The notes: generated by a model not told the origin, from the letters alone. DNA of 64,000 nt from Streptomyces asiaticus (GCF_018138715.1 NZ_JAGSHX010000006.1:3534001-3598000), one strand, 5' to 3'; counted from the stretch's first letter, positions 10,481-19,902 are shown. Made by a program: numbers and translations.

Positions 10481-12802
10481 CTAGCCCCGGTTGACGACCG
10501 CCGCCTGGGGGCGGATCGGGAGGCGGTTGACCGGACGGCCGGTGGCCGCGCGAACCGCCGCCGCCACCGCGGCCGGGGTGGTGACCACCGGCACCGCGCT
10601 GGCCGCCTTGGCGCCGAAGGGGGCCACCACGTCCCGCTCCTCGACCAGCTTGACGATGCGGATGTCGGGGACGTCCAGGGCGGTCGGCAGGGCGTAGCCG
10701 GTCAGGTCCGGGTGCCGGACCACACCGCGTGAGGTGCGCAGGTTCTCGGTGAGGGCCGCGCCGATGCCCTGGGCGACACCCGCCTCGATACGGGTCCTCA
10801 GCTGACGCGGGTTGAGGACCCGGCCCACGTCCTGGGCCACCGTCATGTCGACGACCCGTACCGCGCCGATCTCGATGTCGACGTCCACCACGGCGCGCAC
10901 CGCGCAGTAGGCGAGCCCGACGAAGGCGTCACCCTGCCCGGTCTCGTCCAGCGGCTCGGTGGGGTGCGGACGGCACTGCGCGGTGGCCCACAGCTCCTTG
11001 CCCTCCAGGGCCTCCTCGACGGTCGTGCTGAGCACCCCGTCATACGAGGTGATCTTGCCGTCGGCGATGCTGAGCAGCTCGGTGGACATGCCGAACGTAT
11101 GCGCCAGGGGCTGGAGCAGCTGGGTGCGGACCATCTTCGCGGCGCGCTCGACCGCACCGCCCGAGACCCAGGTGTGGCGGCCGCGCGAGGCGGGCCCGGC
11201 CGGGGGCTGGTCGGTGTCGATGGGCGCCACATGGACCTCCTCGATACCGAGGACGTCCTGGACGATCTGGCGGGCCAGGGTGGTGAAGCCCTGGCCGGTC
11301 TCGACGGCCGCGCAGATGACGGTGGCCACCGGCCCGGTGACCTTGACGGTGGCGGTGGAGACCTCGTCCCTCCCCTCGGCGCCGAGCATATGGACCATGC
11401 CCAGGGCGTAGCCGACCCCGCGCCGCACCGCGGCCGGATCGCCCGCGCCCTCCAGGCCGCCCGGCAGCAGCCACTCCTCCTCGGGGTCGTCCTTGGGGAG
11501 AGTGGGCAGCGGTGCGTCCCTTACGGCTTGCAGCAGCTCGGCGACCGGGGCCGGGCAGGTGACGGTCTGTCCGGTGGGCAGCAGATCGCCGGTGGCCATC
11601 ACATTGCGCATCCGGATCTCGACCGGGTCGAGACCCAGCTTGGCCGCCAGCTTGTCCATCTGGCCCTCGTACGCGGCGCACACCTGCATCGCGCCCTCGC
11701 CGCGCACATGGCCGGAGGGCGGGTTGTTGGTGCGCACCGCCCAGCCCTCGATGAAGGCGTGCGGAACGACATAGGGGCCGCAGGCGAAGGAGACGGCGGC
11801 GGCCAGCGAGTCCGCGGAGGAGTCGGCGTACGCGCCCGCGTCCAGCAGGATCTGCGCCTCGACCTTGACCAGCTTGCCCTGGGAGTCCGCGTGGTGGCGG
11901 TAGCGCAGCAGGGTGGGGTGGCGGTGGGCGTGGCCGAGGAAGGACTCCTCACGGGTCGCCGCCAGCTTCACCGGATGGCCGGTGCGCAGCGCCAGCAGCC
12001 CGAGCGGCAGCTGCATCCCCGGGTCCTCGCGCTCGCCCATGGCGCCGGGGACGCCGGTGACGACGACCTTCACCCGCTCCGGCTCGAGACCGAAACAGGC
12101 GGCGGCCAGGTCGCGGTCGGCGTGCGGATCGGTGGAGGCGGTGTAGATCTCCACCCCGCCGTCGGGGCGCGGCACGGCCAGGCCCGCCTCGGCGCCGATG
12201 GGCGCCGGGTCCTGTCGGCCGATCCGGTACAGCCCCTCGACGATGACCTCGCCGACCACGTCCGGGTCGCCGAAGGACAGCGGGATGTGGCGGACCAGAT
12301 TGCCGTCGGGGTGCAGCGGCTCGGCGGAGAACGCCTGCTCGGGGTCGGTGACGGGCTCCAGCACCTCGTACTCGACGGCGATGGCCGCGGCCGCGAGGCG
12401 GGCCGTGTCGGGGTGGTCGGCCGCGACCGCGGCGATCGGCTCGCCGTGGTGGCGGACCAGGTCCTTGGCGAACACCGGACGGTCGGCGACCCGGCGGCCA
12501 TGGGAGGCGTCGCCGGGCACGTCGTTGTGGGTCACCACGGCCCGTACGCCGGGCATCTCGACGGCCTGTTTGGTGTCGATGGAGACGATGCGGGCATGCG
12601 GGTGCGGGGCGCGCAGCACGGCCGCCCACAGCAGCCCCTCGGCCCACAGGTCGGCCGCGTACGGGAAGGTGCCCGAGGTCTTGGCGGCCGAATCGGTGGG
12701 CGGCAGGGACACGCCGAGGCCCATGGTGGACGGGGTCTTGACGGGCGTTCCGGCGGCGGGGGTGGCGGTGACGGCGCCCGTGCCGTCCGCGATTCCGGTC
12801 AT
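10481..12802 (-). CDS. Xanthine-dehydrogenase-family molybdopterin-binding subunit, atypical active site
   Basis: 773 aa. The N-terminal aldehyde oxidase/xanthine dehydrogenase a/b hammerhead domain (about 30-150) is followed by molybdopterin-binding regions. The start overlaps the iron-sulfur gene stop as ATGA. Overall similarity places it in the molybdenum hydroxylases, which add water oxygen to a heteroaromatic or aldehyde substrate. Two active-site segments are not canonical. The usual RGFG substrate loop reads HVRGEGAMQ. The end segment that is normally KGVGEPP, carrying the catalytic glutamate, reads F729-G-A-K-A-A-S-A736-V-P, so Ala stands where the general-base Glu should be. Either this enzyme has a different chemistry or substrate, or it has lost hydroxylase activity. 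The name xanthine dehydrogenase should therefore not be taken as function. Confidence 0.85.
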   Translation of the reverse strand: MTGIADGTGAVTATPAAGTPVKTPSTMGLGVSLPPTDSAAKTSGTFPYAADLWAEGLLWAAVLRAPHPHARIVSIDTKQAVEMPGVRAVVTHNDVPGDASHGRRVADRPVFAKDLVRHHGEPIAAVAADHPDTARLAAAAIAVEYEVLEPVTDPEQAFSAEPLHPDGNLVRHIPLSFGDPDVVGEVIVEGLYRIGRQDPAPIGAEAGLAVPRPDGGVEIYTASTDPHADRDLAAACFGLEPERVKVVVTGVPGAMGEREDPGMQLPLGLLALRTGHPVKLAATREESFLGHAHRHPTLLRYRHHADSQGKLVKVEAQILLDAGAYADSSADSLAAAVSFACGPYVVPHAFIEGWAVRTNNPPSGHVRGEGAMQVCAAYEGQMDKLAAKLGLDPVEIRMRNVMATGDLLPTGQTVTCPAPVAELLQAVRDAPLPTLPKDDPEEEWLLPGGLEGAGDPAAVRRGVGYALGMVHMLGAEGRDEVSTATVKVTGPVATVICAAVETGQGFTTLARQIVQDVLGIEEVHVAPIDTDQPPAGPASRGRHTWVSGGAVERAAKMVRTQLLQPLAHTFGMSTELLSIADGKITSYDGVLSTTVEEALEGKELWATAQCRPHPTEPLDETGQGDAFVGLAYCAVRAVVDVDIEIGAVRVVDMTVAQDVGRVLNPRQLRTRIEAGVAQGIGAALTENLRTSRGVVRHPDLTGYALPTALDVPDIRIVKLVEERDVVAPFGAKAASAVPVVTTPAAVAAAVRAATGRPVNRLPIRPQAAVVNRG

Positions 12803-15099
12803 GCCGATGCCCTTCCGCTGCCGCTTCCGTTGACGCTCCCGTTGCCGGTGATGCCGTGCGGTCCCGTCTGGTGCGGGATGCGGGCCGGGTCCTGGTGGGC
12901 GTCGTGTCCCTCGTCCGCCTCGGCCTCCGCGTCCTCGGCGGCCTCACGGCCCGCGACGACCTCGCGGACGGCGTCGAGGACCCCACGGTAGCCGGAGCAG
13001 CGGCAGAGGTTGCCGGAGATCGCCTGGCGGGTCTCCTGGTCGGTCGGGGCGTGGTTGCCCTCGAGGAGGTCGTGCACGGTCATCGCCAGCCCGGGCACGC
13101 AGAAGCCGCACTGCACGGCCCCGCACCGGGCGAGCGCGCGCTGGACGTCGGAGGGCTGTCCGCCGGTGGCGAGGCCCTCGACGGTGCGGACCTCGCTGCC
13201 CGCGGCGGTGGCGGCGGGCACCAGGCAGGAGGCGACGAGCCGCCCGTCGACCTGGACCGAGCAGGCCCCGCACTCGCCCTGGGAGCAGCCGTCCTTGGCC
13301 CCTGCGAGGCCGAGGCGCTCGCGCAGCACGTAGAGCAGCGACTCGCCGATCCAGACGTCGGTGACGGGGCGGTCGGCGCCGTTGACGTGCAGGACGTACG
13401 AGGCGAGCGGATGCTCGCTGTGGCTCGGGCCCTCGTCCGCGGCCTGGGCGGCCTCGGCGAGGAGGGGCTCGGCAAGGGGCTCGACGGGGGTGTCGGCGGC
13501 CTCGGGGGCGTCGGCCGGGGTCCCGGCCGGGGCGGGCGCTCCGGCGTCGTCGGACGCGTCCGTGAACTCGCCCTCGGCCGGGGACGGTTCGGGCTCGGCC
13601 GAGGGATCGGCGAGCTCGGGCCCGGCGTCGTCCGGTACCGCCTCGGCGGGGGCCTCGGGGGCGCCCGGCGCGGCGGCGGCGCCGGTGTGGCCCGCGCCGT
13701 CCTCGGGGCCGAGGTGCGGGGCGTGCCCATGGGCGTCCCCCGCGAATGGGGCGCCCGGCAAACGGTCATCGGCCGACCGGTCGTCCGTCAGACGGTCGTC
13801 CGCGAACCGGTCGTCCGCGAACGCGCCGTGCCAGGACGCCTCCTGGGGCAGTCCGGGGGCCGGACTGCCGTGCGGCGGGGTCTCCAGCCCGGTGTGCTGC
13901 CCGTCGACCGGGAAGTCGACCGGGAACTCGCCGGAGCCCCCGGCGGCCGGATCGCCCGGCCGCCGGCCGGGGTCGTCGGCGGCGGGCCGCCCGGACGCGG
14001 GGCCGTCGTGCGGCGGGGTGCCAGGGGGCGCGCCATGTGGCGGGGTCCCGTGCGGCGGGGTGCCGCGGGGCGGGGTGTGCAGCCCCTGGTGCCCGTCGGT
14101 CGCGAACTCGCCCGAGTCCCCGGCGGAGGGGCCCGGCCACGCCGGGTCCGCGGCCGGGGCCGGTTCATCGCGGTCGGGCATGCGCAGCCGGCGGCGGGCG
14201 GGCGGCGGCATGGGCACGGCCGGTGGCGCGGACGCGGCCGGGCCGAGGTGGCCCTCGACCGCGTACTCCCCGGAGTCCTCCGTGCCCTCGTCGGCGGCCG
14301 GAACCGACCACTGGCCGGAGTGCCCCTGCTGCTGCCCGGGCTGGGGCTGGAGGGGCTGCTGCGGCTGATGGGGCTGCTGCGGCTGCTGCCGGGGCTGTGC
14401 CTGCCCGGCGAACGGCATCCGCAACTGGGCCGTCGTCTGCGGGTCCTGGGGACCGTCCGCGTGGCCGCCGTACGGAGGGGCGGCCGGGCCGGGGTGGTCG
14501 TCGACGCGGTACTCACCGGTCTCGTCCACACCGTCGTCGCCCGCGACCGGGATGGTCCACTGGCTGGTGTGCACGGGCCCGCCGGCGCCGTCGTCGGACG
14601 GGGCGGGCACCGGCCAGTCGTCCACCGGCTCCTCGGCCGCCGGAGCCGGCCAGTGGCCGGTGTGCGGCGGATGGTGGCCCTGCTGGTCCTCGGTGGGCGC
14701 CGGCCACTGGCCGGACCCGTGATGGGGATCGTCGTGGCCGCCGTAGAGGTAGCCGCCATCGGTCTCGGCGGTGGTCCAGTGCCCGGTCATGCCCTGGTTG
14801 TGCATGCCCTGATCGTGCATGCCCTGGTCATGGGGCGCGCCCTGGCCATGTCCTGACGGCTGCCAGTGGCCGCCCTGGGACGGGTCACCGTGTCCGGTGT
14901 CCATGGGCGGGGGCGCGTAGCCCGTGCCGGGCGCCGCGAGCGGGTCCCAACGGCCGGAGGGGTCGGTCGGGTCCGGGTGGGCGTAGTCGGGCGGCAGTTG
15001 AACGAAGGCCGTCGACTCGGCGTCGTACTCCGGGCCGTGCGGCATCGGCTGCCAGCCGCTCCCCGGCTCCGGCCGGTGCGGCTGCTGTTCATCACTCAC
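12799..15099 (-). CDS. [2Fe-2S] subunit of xanthine-dehydrogenase-like enzyme with about 566-residue disordered N-terminal extension
   Basis: 766 aa from GTG 15099, which overlaps the FAD-subunit stop as GTGA. Residues 567-720 form a normal small subunit: a plant-type ferredoxin domain (CSQGECGAC with a fourth Cys in ASCLVPA) and an all-helical [2Fe-2S] domain (CGFC, then CRCSGYR). Family members are normally about 150-200 aa. Everything before 567 is low-complexity sequence rich in Pro, Gly, His, Gln and Asp. It has recurring pieces: SGQW/TGHW followed by PAP or VP, GEYxVxxHxGP, a TPPHG array, a Gln/Pro run (QPRQQPQQPHQPQQ) and an (F/L)ADDR array. No signal peptide or membrane segment is visible. 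Electrons would pass from the Mo subunit through this protein to the FAD subunit. The role of the extension is unknown. Confidence 0.87.
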   Translation of the reverse strand: MSDEQQPHRPEPGSGWQPMPHGPEYDAESTAFVQLPPDYAHPDPTDPSGRWDPLAAPGTGYAPPPMDTGHGDPSQGGHWQPSGHGQGAPHDQGMHDQGMHNQGMTGHWTTAETDGGYLYGGHDDPHHGSGQWPAPTEDQQGHHPPHTGHWPAPAAEEPVDDWPVPAPSDDGAGGPVHTSQWTIPVAGDDGVDETGEYRVDDHPGPAAPPYGGHADGPQDPQTTAQLRMPFAGQAQPRQQPQQPHQPQQPLQPQPGQQQGHSGQWSVPAADEGTEDSGEYAVEGHLGPAASAPPAVPMPPPARRRLRMPDRDEPAPAADPAWPGPSAGDSGEFATDGHQGLHTPPRGTPPHGTPPHGAPPGTPPHDGPASGRPAADDPGRRPGDPAAGGSGEFPVDFPVDGQHTGLETPPHGSPAPGLPQEASWHGAFADDRFADDRLTDDRSADDRLPGAPFAGDAHGHAPHLGPEDGAGHTGAAAAPGAPEAPAEAVPDDAGPELADPSAEPEPSPAEGEFTDASDDAGAPAPAGTPADAPEAADTPVEPLAEPLLAEAAQAADEGPSHSEHPLASYVLHVNGADRPVTDVWIGESLLYVLRERLGLAGAKDGCSQGECGACSVQVDGRLVASCLVPAATAAGSEVRTVEGLATGGQPSDVQRALARCGAVQCGFCVPGLAMTVHDLLEGNHAPTDQETRQAISGNLCRCSGYRGVLDAVREVVAGREAAEDAEAEADEGHDAHQDPARIPHQTGPHGITGNGSVNGSGSGRASA

Positions 15100-15995
15100 G
15101 CGAGTGCCCTCCCCAGTGCTCGGCGGGCCAGAGCTGCCACGGTACGCCTCAGATGGATCGCGGCAGGCGGCAGGGGGACCGGCTCGCCGCCGTCCTGCGG
15201 AGGCAGCGGGTCGGGGATGCACGCGGCGGCGACGTATTCGCCGAAAGCGGTCGTGACCTGCGGGTCCAGATGGCCTCGGTCCCCGTCCCAGTCGATGAGC
15301 GAGGCGACCCAGCGCTCGGCCTCCAGGGGGCGCAGCGGCATCGGCGCGACCGCGCCCACGGCACAGCGCACGCCGCGCCGCGCGGGGTCCAGGACGAGGG
15401 CGACGGAGGCGGTGGACCGGCCGGGCCCGGTGCGCCCGGTGGCCTTGAGGAAGGTCTGCGGGGCGTGCAGCAGCGGAACCCGGACGAATCCGACGAGTTC
15501 ACCGGGGCGCAGCAGATCGACCCCGGCGAGCAGATGGCTGACCGGGATCTCGCGGCGGGACCCCTCGGGCCCGGCGATGATGACCGTGGCCTCCAGGGCG
15601 GCGAGCACCGGCAGCGCGTCGCCGGTGGGGGCGGCGGTGACGATGTTGCCGCCCAGGGTGCCGGCGTTGCGGATCTGCGGGGGCCCGGCGGCGCGTGCGG
15701 CCGCGGCCAGCGCCGGGATCAGCGCGGCGAAGTCGGGTCGGCCCATCCGGGCGTGGGTGAGTCCGGCGCCGAGGAGGGCGTGCCCGTCCAGATAGCGCCA
15801 GCCGCGGATTTCGCTGATCCGGCCGAGCCCGACGAGCGCGGCGGGCCGCAGCAGGCCGGAGTTGACCGTGGCCATCAGATCGGTACCGCCCGCCACGGGC
15901 ACGGCGGCGGGCATGGCGGCCAGTGCCGCCACGGCCTCGTCGAGCGTGCTCGGCAACGTCACCGTGTGCGCCGCCTGCGGTGCGTGCGTGGTCAA
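15096..15995 (-). CDS. FAD-binding subunit of xanthine-dehydrogenase-like enzyme
   Basis: 299 aa from a TTG start at 15995, preceded by GGGAAGGGGCAG; this gives the usual family length and begins just before the first conserved segment. The PCMH-type FAD-binding domain shows VPVAGGTDLMATVN and the pyrophosphate-binding run IRNAGTLGGNIVTAAPTGD, followed by the CO-dehydrogenase flavoprotein C-terminal domain. It is the first gene of a tightly overlapping three-gene operon (FAD, Fe-S, Mo). It should transfer electrons from the Fe-S subunit to NAD or another acceptor. The 275 bp upstream, before the next operon, hold no gene and presumably the operon promoter. Confidence 0.9.
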   Translation of the reverse strand: MTTHAPQAAHTVTLPSTLDEAVAALAAMPAAVPVAGGTDLMATVNSGLLRPAALVGLGRISEIRGWRYLDGHALLGAGLTHARMGRPDFAALIPALAAAARAAGPPQIRNAGTLGGNIVTAAPTGDALPVLAALEATVIIAGPEGSRREIPVSHLLAGVDLLRPGELVGFVRVPLLHAPQTFLKATGRTGPGRSTASVALVLDPARRGVRCAVGAVAPMPLRPLEAERWVASLIDWDGDRGHLDPQVTTAFGEYVAAACIPDPLPPQDGGEPVPLPPAAIHLRRTVAALARRALGRALA

Positions 15996-16270
15996 CCCAG
16001 CTGCCCCTTCCCCGGTGTCCCGGCTGTTGCGCCGTACGGTACGTGCTGACAGCCCGGACGTGGCAACTCTGGCACATCTTGCGAGCCCGCCGTCGCGGGG
16101 GTCCGTGATCCGTGGATCCGTCCCTGACCTGGGGGATGGTACGGGTTTCTTACGACGTCTCCGTCGGGAGTGGATTGCCACGTTTCAGGGACCCTTGTGC
16201 GATTTGGGCTTGCGCCGGTGGGACTACGCTCCCAGGGGCGGCGGAGCGCAGTGCGCACCTTACGGGCGGC

Positions 16271-17926
16271 TCACACGATCGGGGGCGCCCCCTCGCGCGG
16301 GCGTCCGAGAAGGCCGGGGCGCCGCTGCCAGGGAAGCGGCCCGGCGGGCGGGCGGTAACTCACGCCGAGCGCGTCCAGGCGCGCGTAATGTGCCTCCATG
16401 CGCCCCTGGAACGCCTCGAAGTCCCGTTCGGGAGACGGCGGCAGCGCCGACCAGACGACCTCGGCGAAGGCGGCGAGCCGGGGGAAGGTCTGGTAGTCCA
16501 CCCGCCTGCGGTCCTCCATCACCTCGGTCCAGACATTGGCCTGGGCGCCCAGCACCCGGTCCGCTCCTACGCCGGTGAGCTGCGGTGGAACCGGTTCGAA
16601 ACGGTAGACGTCCTCCAGGGTGCGGACATAGCCGATCGGCACCGGCTCGTCCTCCCCCGGCGCCTGCCGGTGGTCGAAGTACACCTGCTGCTCGGGGCAC
16701 ATGACGACGTCGTGGCCGGCCCGCGCGGCGGCGATCCCGCCCGCGTAGCCGCGCCAGGAGGAGACCGCGGCGCCCTCGGGCAGCGGGGCGTCGGGCGCGC
16801 CGCCCTCGAGGATCTCGTCCCAGCCGATCAGCCGGCGGCCGCGCGCGGCGAGCCAGTGGCCGAAGTGGCGGATGAACCAGCTCTGGAGCTCGTCCTCGTC
16901 GGCCAGGCCCAGGGCGCGGATGCGCTCCTGGGCGGCCGGGGACGCCTTCCACTGGTCCTTGGGGCACTCGTCGCCGCCGATGTGGACGAAGCTGCCGGGG
17001 AACAGCTCCAGGACCTCTTCCAGCACGTTCTCGTAGAAGCGGAGCGTGTTGTCGGTGGGGGCGAGTACGTTCGGGTTGATGCCCCAGGTGGTCCAGACTC
17101 CGAGGGAGGCGGTGTCGATGACATCGGTGTTGCCCAGCTCCGGGTACGCGGCGATGGCGGCCTGCGAGTGTCCGGGGATGTCGATCTCGGGCACGACGGT
17201 GATATGCCGCTCGGCGGCGTAGGCGACGATCTCGCGGATGTCGTCCTGGGTGTAGTGACCGCCGTGCGGCCGCTCGTCCCACAGCGGGGACGCCCGGTGG
17301 CCCAGCTTGGTGCGCTCGCGCCAGGCGCCGACCTCGGTCAGCCTCGGGTAGCGGCGGATCTCGACACGCCAGCCCTGGTCGTCGGTGAGATGGAAGTGGA
17401 ACACATTGAGCTTGTGGGCGGCGAGCAGGTCCAGATAGGCCAGGACGCCGTCCTTGGGCATGAAGTGGCGGGCCACGTCCAGCATCAGCCCGCGCCAGGC
17501 GAACCGCGGCGCGTCCTCGACCGTCCGCTCCGCCAGCTCCCAGCCGGTCTCCGCGCCCCTGAGCGGGGCGCGGCGGTACGCGTCGGGGCCCAGCAGCTGA
17601 CGGAGGGTCTGGGTGCCCCAGTGGACGCCCGCGGCCGTGCCGCCCGCGATCTCCACCCGGCCGTCGGCCACGGTGAGCCGGTAGCCCTCGGGCTCCAACG
17701 CGGCGTCGATCCGCAGGCTGATGGTGTCGTCGCCGCCGGGCTCGCCGTCCGGCAGGGCCAGACCGAGCGCCTGGCCGAGGGTGGTGCGCAGCAGCCGCGC
17801 CACCCCCTCGGTGCCGGGCCCGGCGGCCAGGGCGGTGCGCCGCGGGTGGATCCGCGCGCCCGCGCGGCCGGGACGGCTCTGGTCATGGCGGGGCGCGGGG
17901 ATCAGCCCCGCGGCGTCGTGAGTCAT
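16271..17926 (-). CDS. Beta-N-acetylhexosaminidase, glycoside hydrolase family 20
   Basis: 551 aa without a signal peptide, so cytoplasmic. A GH20b N-terminal domain is followed by the (beta/alpha)8 catalytic domain starting near APRFAWRGLMLDVARHF. The catalytic pair D319-E320 lies in HIGGDECPKDQW. Other family segments are FHFHLTDDQGWRVEI and VVPEIDIPGHSQA. It releases terminal GlcNAc or GalNAc from imported chito-oligosaccharides or related glycans by substrate-assisted catalysis. It is the last gene of an operon with an ABC sugar importer (two permeases and a binding protein), so it probably digests what that importer brings in. From memory this matches the S. coelicolor SCO2943-2946 group rather than dasABCD. 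Confidence 0.92.
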   Translation of the reverse strand: MTHDAAGLIPAPRHDQSRPGRAGARIHPRRTALAAGPGTEGVARLLRTTLGQALGLALPDGEPGGDDTISLRIDAALEPEGYRLTVADGRVEIAGGTAAGVHWGTQTLRQLLGPDAYRRAPLRGAETGWELAERTVEDAPRFAWRGLMLDVARHFMPKDGVLAYLDLLAAHKLNVFHFHLTDDQGWRVEIRRYPRLTEVGAWRERTKLGHRASPLWDERPHGGHYTQDDIREIVAYAAERHITVVPEIDIPGHSQAAIAAYPELGNTDVIDTASLGVWTTWGINPNVLAPTDNTLRFYENVLEEVLELFPGSFVHIGGDECPKDQWKASPAAQERIRALGLADEDELQSWFIRHFGHWLAARGRRLIGWDEILEGGAPDAPLPEGAAVSSWRGYAGGIAAARAGHDVVMCPEQQVYFDHRQAPGEDEPVPIGYVRTLEDVYRFEPVPPQLTGVGADRVLGAQANVWTEVMEDRRRVDYQTFPRLAAFAEVVWSALPPSPERDFEAFQGRMEAHYARLDALGVSYRPPAGPLPWQRRPGLLGRPREGAPPIV

Positions 17927-17982
17927 CTGCTCCCCTGTCGGCCCATCATCGTCAGCTGTCGGCCCATCACCGGCTCTTGCCG

Positions 17983-18040
17983 GTCCTCGTCGTCCTCGTC
18001 GTCCTCGTGAGTCCTCGTGAGTCCTCGTCAGTCCTCGTCA
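17983..18040. repeat. Short tandem repeat GTCCTCGT ending at the permease stop codon
   Basis: Two 9-bp copies (GTCCTCGTC) are followed by four 10-bp copies (GTCCTCGTGA or GTCCTCGTCA). The last copy contains the TGA stop (minus strand) of the permease gene. A second direct repeat, CTGTCGGCCCATCA, occurs twice just before it. Confidence 0.85.
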
Positions 18041-18907
18041 GTCCTTCACCGCGCCGCCGAGCCCGGAGACCAGCCGGCGCTGGACGAGCACGAAGAAGAT
18101 CAGCACGGGGATGGTCATGACGGTGGACGCCGCCATGATCCCTCCCCAGTCGTTCCCCTCGTCCTTGAAGAAGACCAGCAGCGCCATCGGAAGGGTGGAG
18201 TTCTCGGTCGCGCTGATGATGAAGGACTTGGCGAAGAGGAAGTCGTTCCAGGCGGAGATGAAGGAGAAGACGCTCGTCGCCACGAGTCCGGGGAAGACGA
18301 GTGGGAAGAGGATCTGCCACAGGAAGCGGGAGCGGCTGGCCCCGTCGAGATAGGCCGCCTCCTCCAGCGCCTCGGGCACCGCCTTGACGAAGCCGCGCAG
18401 CATCCAGATGGCGAACGGCAGCGAGAAGGCGATATGCGGCAGGATCAGCGACCCCAGGGTGTTGAGCCCCACCCCCGGCACCGACTCCCCCAGATCGCGC
18501 ATCAGGAAGAACATGGGGATGGTCAGCGCCTCGATCGGCACCATCTGGGCGACCAGAAACATGATCAGCAGCGTGGTGCGGAACCGGAATGTGAAGCGGG
18601 CGACCGCCGTGGCCGCCAGGAAGGCGATCAGCGCCGAGGCGACCACCACCACCCCGGCCACGAACAGGCTGTTGAGGAAGTAGCGCCCGAAGTCCTCCTG
18701 CTGGAAGACGCGCCGGAAGGAGTCCAGCGACGGGGACCCGGTCCACGGCCGGGGCTCGGTGGACTGGATCTCCCCCTCCGGCTTGAAGGCCGAGAGCACC
18801 ATCCAGTACAGCGGGAAGGCGACCACGGCCGCCACGAGAAGGGCGGTGGCCTCGGCGGCGAAGCGCCAGGGACGGCGGATGCGCAGCGAGACGCGCGAGT
18901 GGCTCAC
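18038..18907 (-). CDS. Carbohydrate ABC transporter permease (MalG-type)
   Basis: 289 aa from GTG 18907, which overlaps the preceding permease stop as GTGA. It has six hydrophobic segments and the binding-protein-dependent permease EAA loop (EALEEAAYLDGASRSRFLWQ). This is the second membrane subunit of the importer encoded by this operon. The ATPase is not encoded here; Streptomyces sugar importers usually share the MsiK ATPase, which is likely but not shown. The substrate is predicted to be an amino-sugar oligosaccharide from the adjacent hexosaminidase. Confidence 0.92.
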   Translation of the reverse strand: MSHSRVSLRIRRPWRFAAEATALLVAAVVAFPLYWMVLSAFKPEGEIQSTEPRPWTGSPSLDSFRRVFQQEDFGRYFLNSLFVAGVVVVASALIAFLAATAVARFTFRFRTTLLIMFLVAQMVPIEALTIPMFFLMRDLGESVPGVGLNTLGSLILPHIAFSLPFAIWMLRGFVKAVPEALEEAAYLDGASRSRFLWQILFPLVFPGLVATSVFSFISAWNDFLFAKSFIISATENSTLPMALLVFFKDEGNDWGGIMAASTVMTIPVLIFFVLVQRRLVSGLGGAVKD

Positions 18908-19902
18908 AGTTCTTCTCCCTGGCGTCGCAGCAGCCGCAGATAGACCAGCGTGACGGCCAGCAGGATCAGCAGCATCACCACGCCGATCGCCGAGCCCAGG
19001 CTGTACTGCGAGGACGCGAACGCCTTCTGGTACGCGTACACGTTGAGCACCATGTTCTGGCCGGCGATCCCGCCGCCGTTCGTCATCACGTAGATCTGCG
19101 TGAAGACCTTGAAGTCCCAGATGATGGACTGGATGGTCACCACGACGAGGATCGGCCGCAGCATCGGCGCCATGACCGTGCGCCAGATCCGCCAGGTGGA
19201 GGCGCCGTCCAGGGCGGCGGCCTCCAGCACCTCGGTGGGGATGGCCCGGATGCCCGCGTAGACGGTGACCATGACGAACGGGAACGAGCACCACACGACC
19301 TCGAACAGCACCAGGGCGAAGGCGCTGTAGCGGTCGTAGGTCCAGGAGTAGTTCTCGAAGCCGGAGAGGCCGAACCACACCAGGACCTTGTTCACCGGCC
19401 CGAAGTCGGGGTCGAAGAGGAAGACCCAGACCGTCGAGCCGGTGATCGCCGGGGTGGCCCAGGCGCCGAGCGCGGCCAGCATCAGCGCCAGCCGCGGAAT
19501 CGCCCGTACGCGCGTCAGCAGCACCGCCAGCGCACAGCCGACCGCGAGGGTGGACACCACGCAGACGGCGGCGAAGAGCAGGGTGGCGACGGCGACGTTC
19601 CAGAACTCGCTGTCGCCGAACAGCTCGGCGTAGTTGGCGAACCCCTGGAAGGTGGTCGGTGCACCGCCGCTGACCTGCGCCTGGGTGTACTCCAGGAAGG
19701 AGATCAGACCGAGCTGGTAGATGGGGTAGACGAGCAGCCCGCCCAGGACGACGAGCGCCGGGGCGAGATAGAGCCAGGGGGTCCAGGTGCCGCGCCGGGC
19801 GCCCTTCCCGGATCGGCGCCCGGCCGGGACGGTGGATCCCGGCCGGGACCGGCGGCCCTTGGCGGGGGCTCGCCGGGCGTGCTGTGCGGTGCCGGCGCTC
19901 AC
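18904..19902 (-). CDS. Carbohydrate ABC transporter permease (MalF-type)
   Basis: 332 aa. A basic N-terminus (residues 1-40, many Arg/Lys) is followed by six predicted membrane helices and the EAA loop (EVLEAAALDGASTWRIWRTV). The GTG start overlaps the binding-protein stop (GTGA) and its own stop overlaps the next permease start, so binding protein and both permeases are translated as one coupled block. Confidence 0.92.
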   Translation of the reverse strand: MSAGTAQHARRAPAKGRRSRPGSTVPAGRRSGKGARRGTWTPWLYLAPALVVLGGLLVYPIYQLGLISFLEYTQAQVSGGAPTTFQGFANYAELFGDSEFWNVAVATLLFAAVCVVSTLAVGCALAVLLTRVRAIPRLALMLAALGAWATPAITGSTVWVFLFDPDFGPVNKVLVWFGLSGFENYSWTYDRYSAFALVLFEVVWCSFPFVMVTVYAGIRAIPTEVLEAAALDGASTWRIWRTVMAPMLRPILVVVTIQSIIWDFKVFTQIYVMTNGGGIAGQNMVLNVYAYQKAFASSQYSLGSAIGVVMLLILLAVTLVYLRLLRRQGEEL

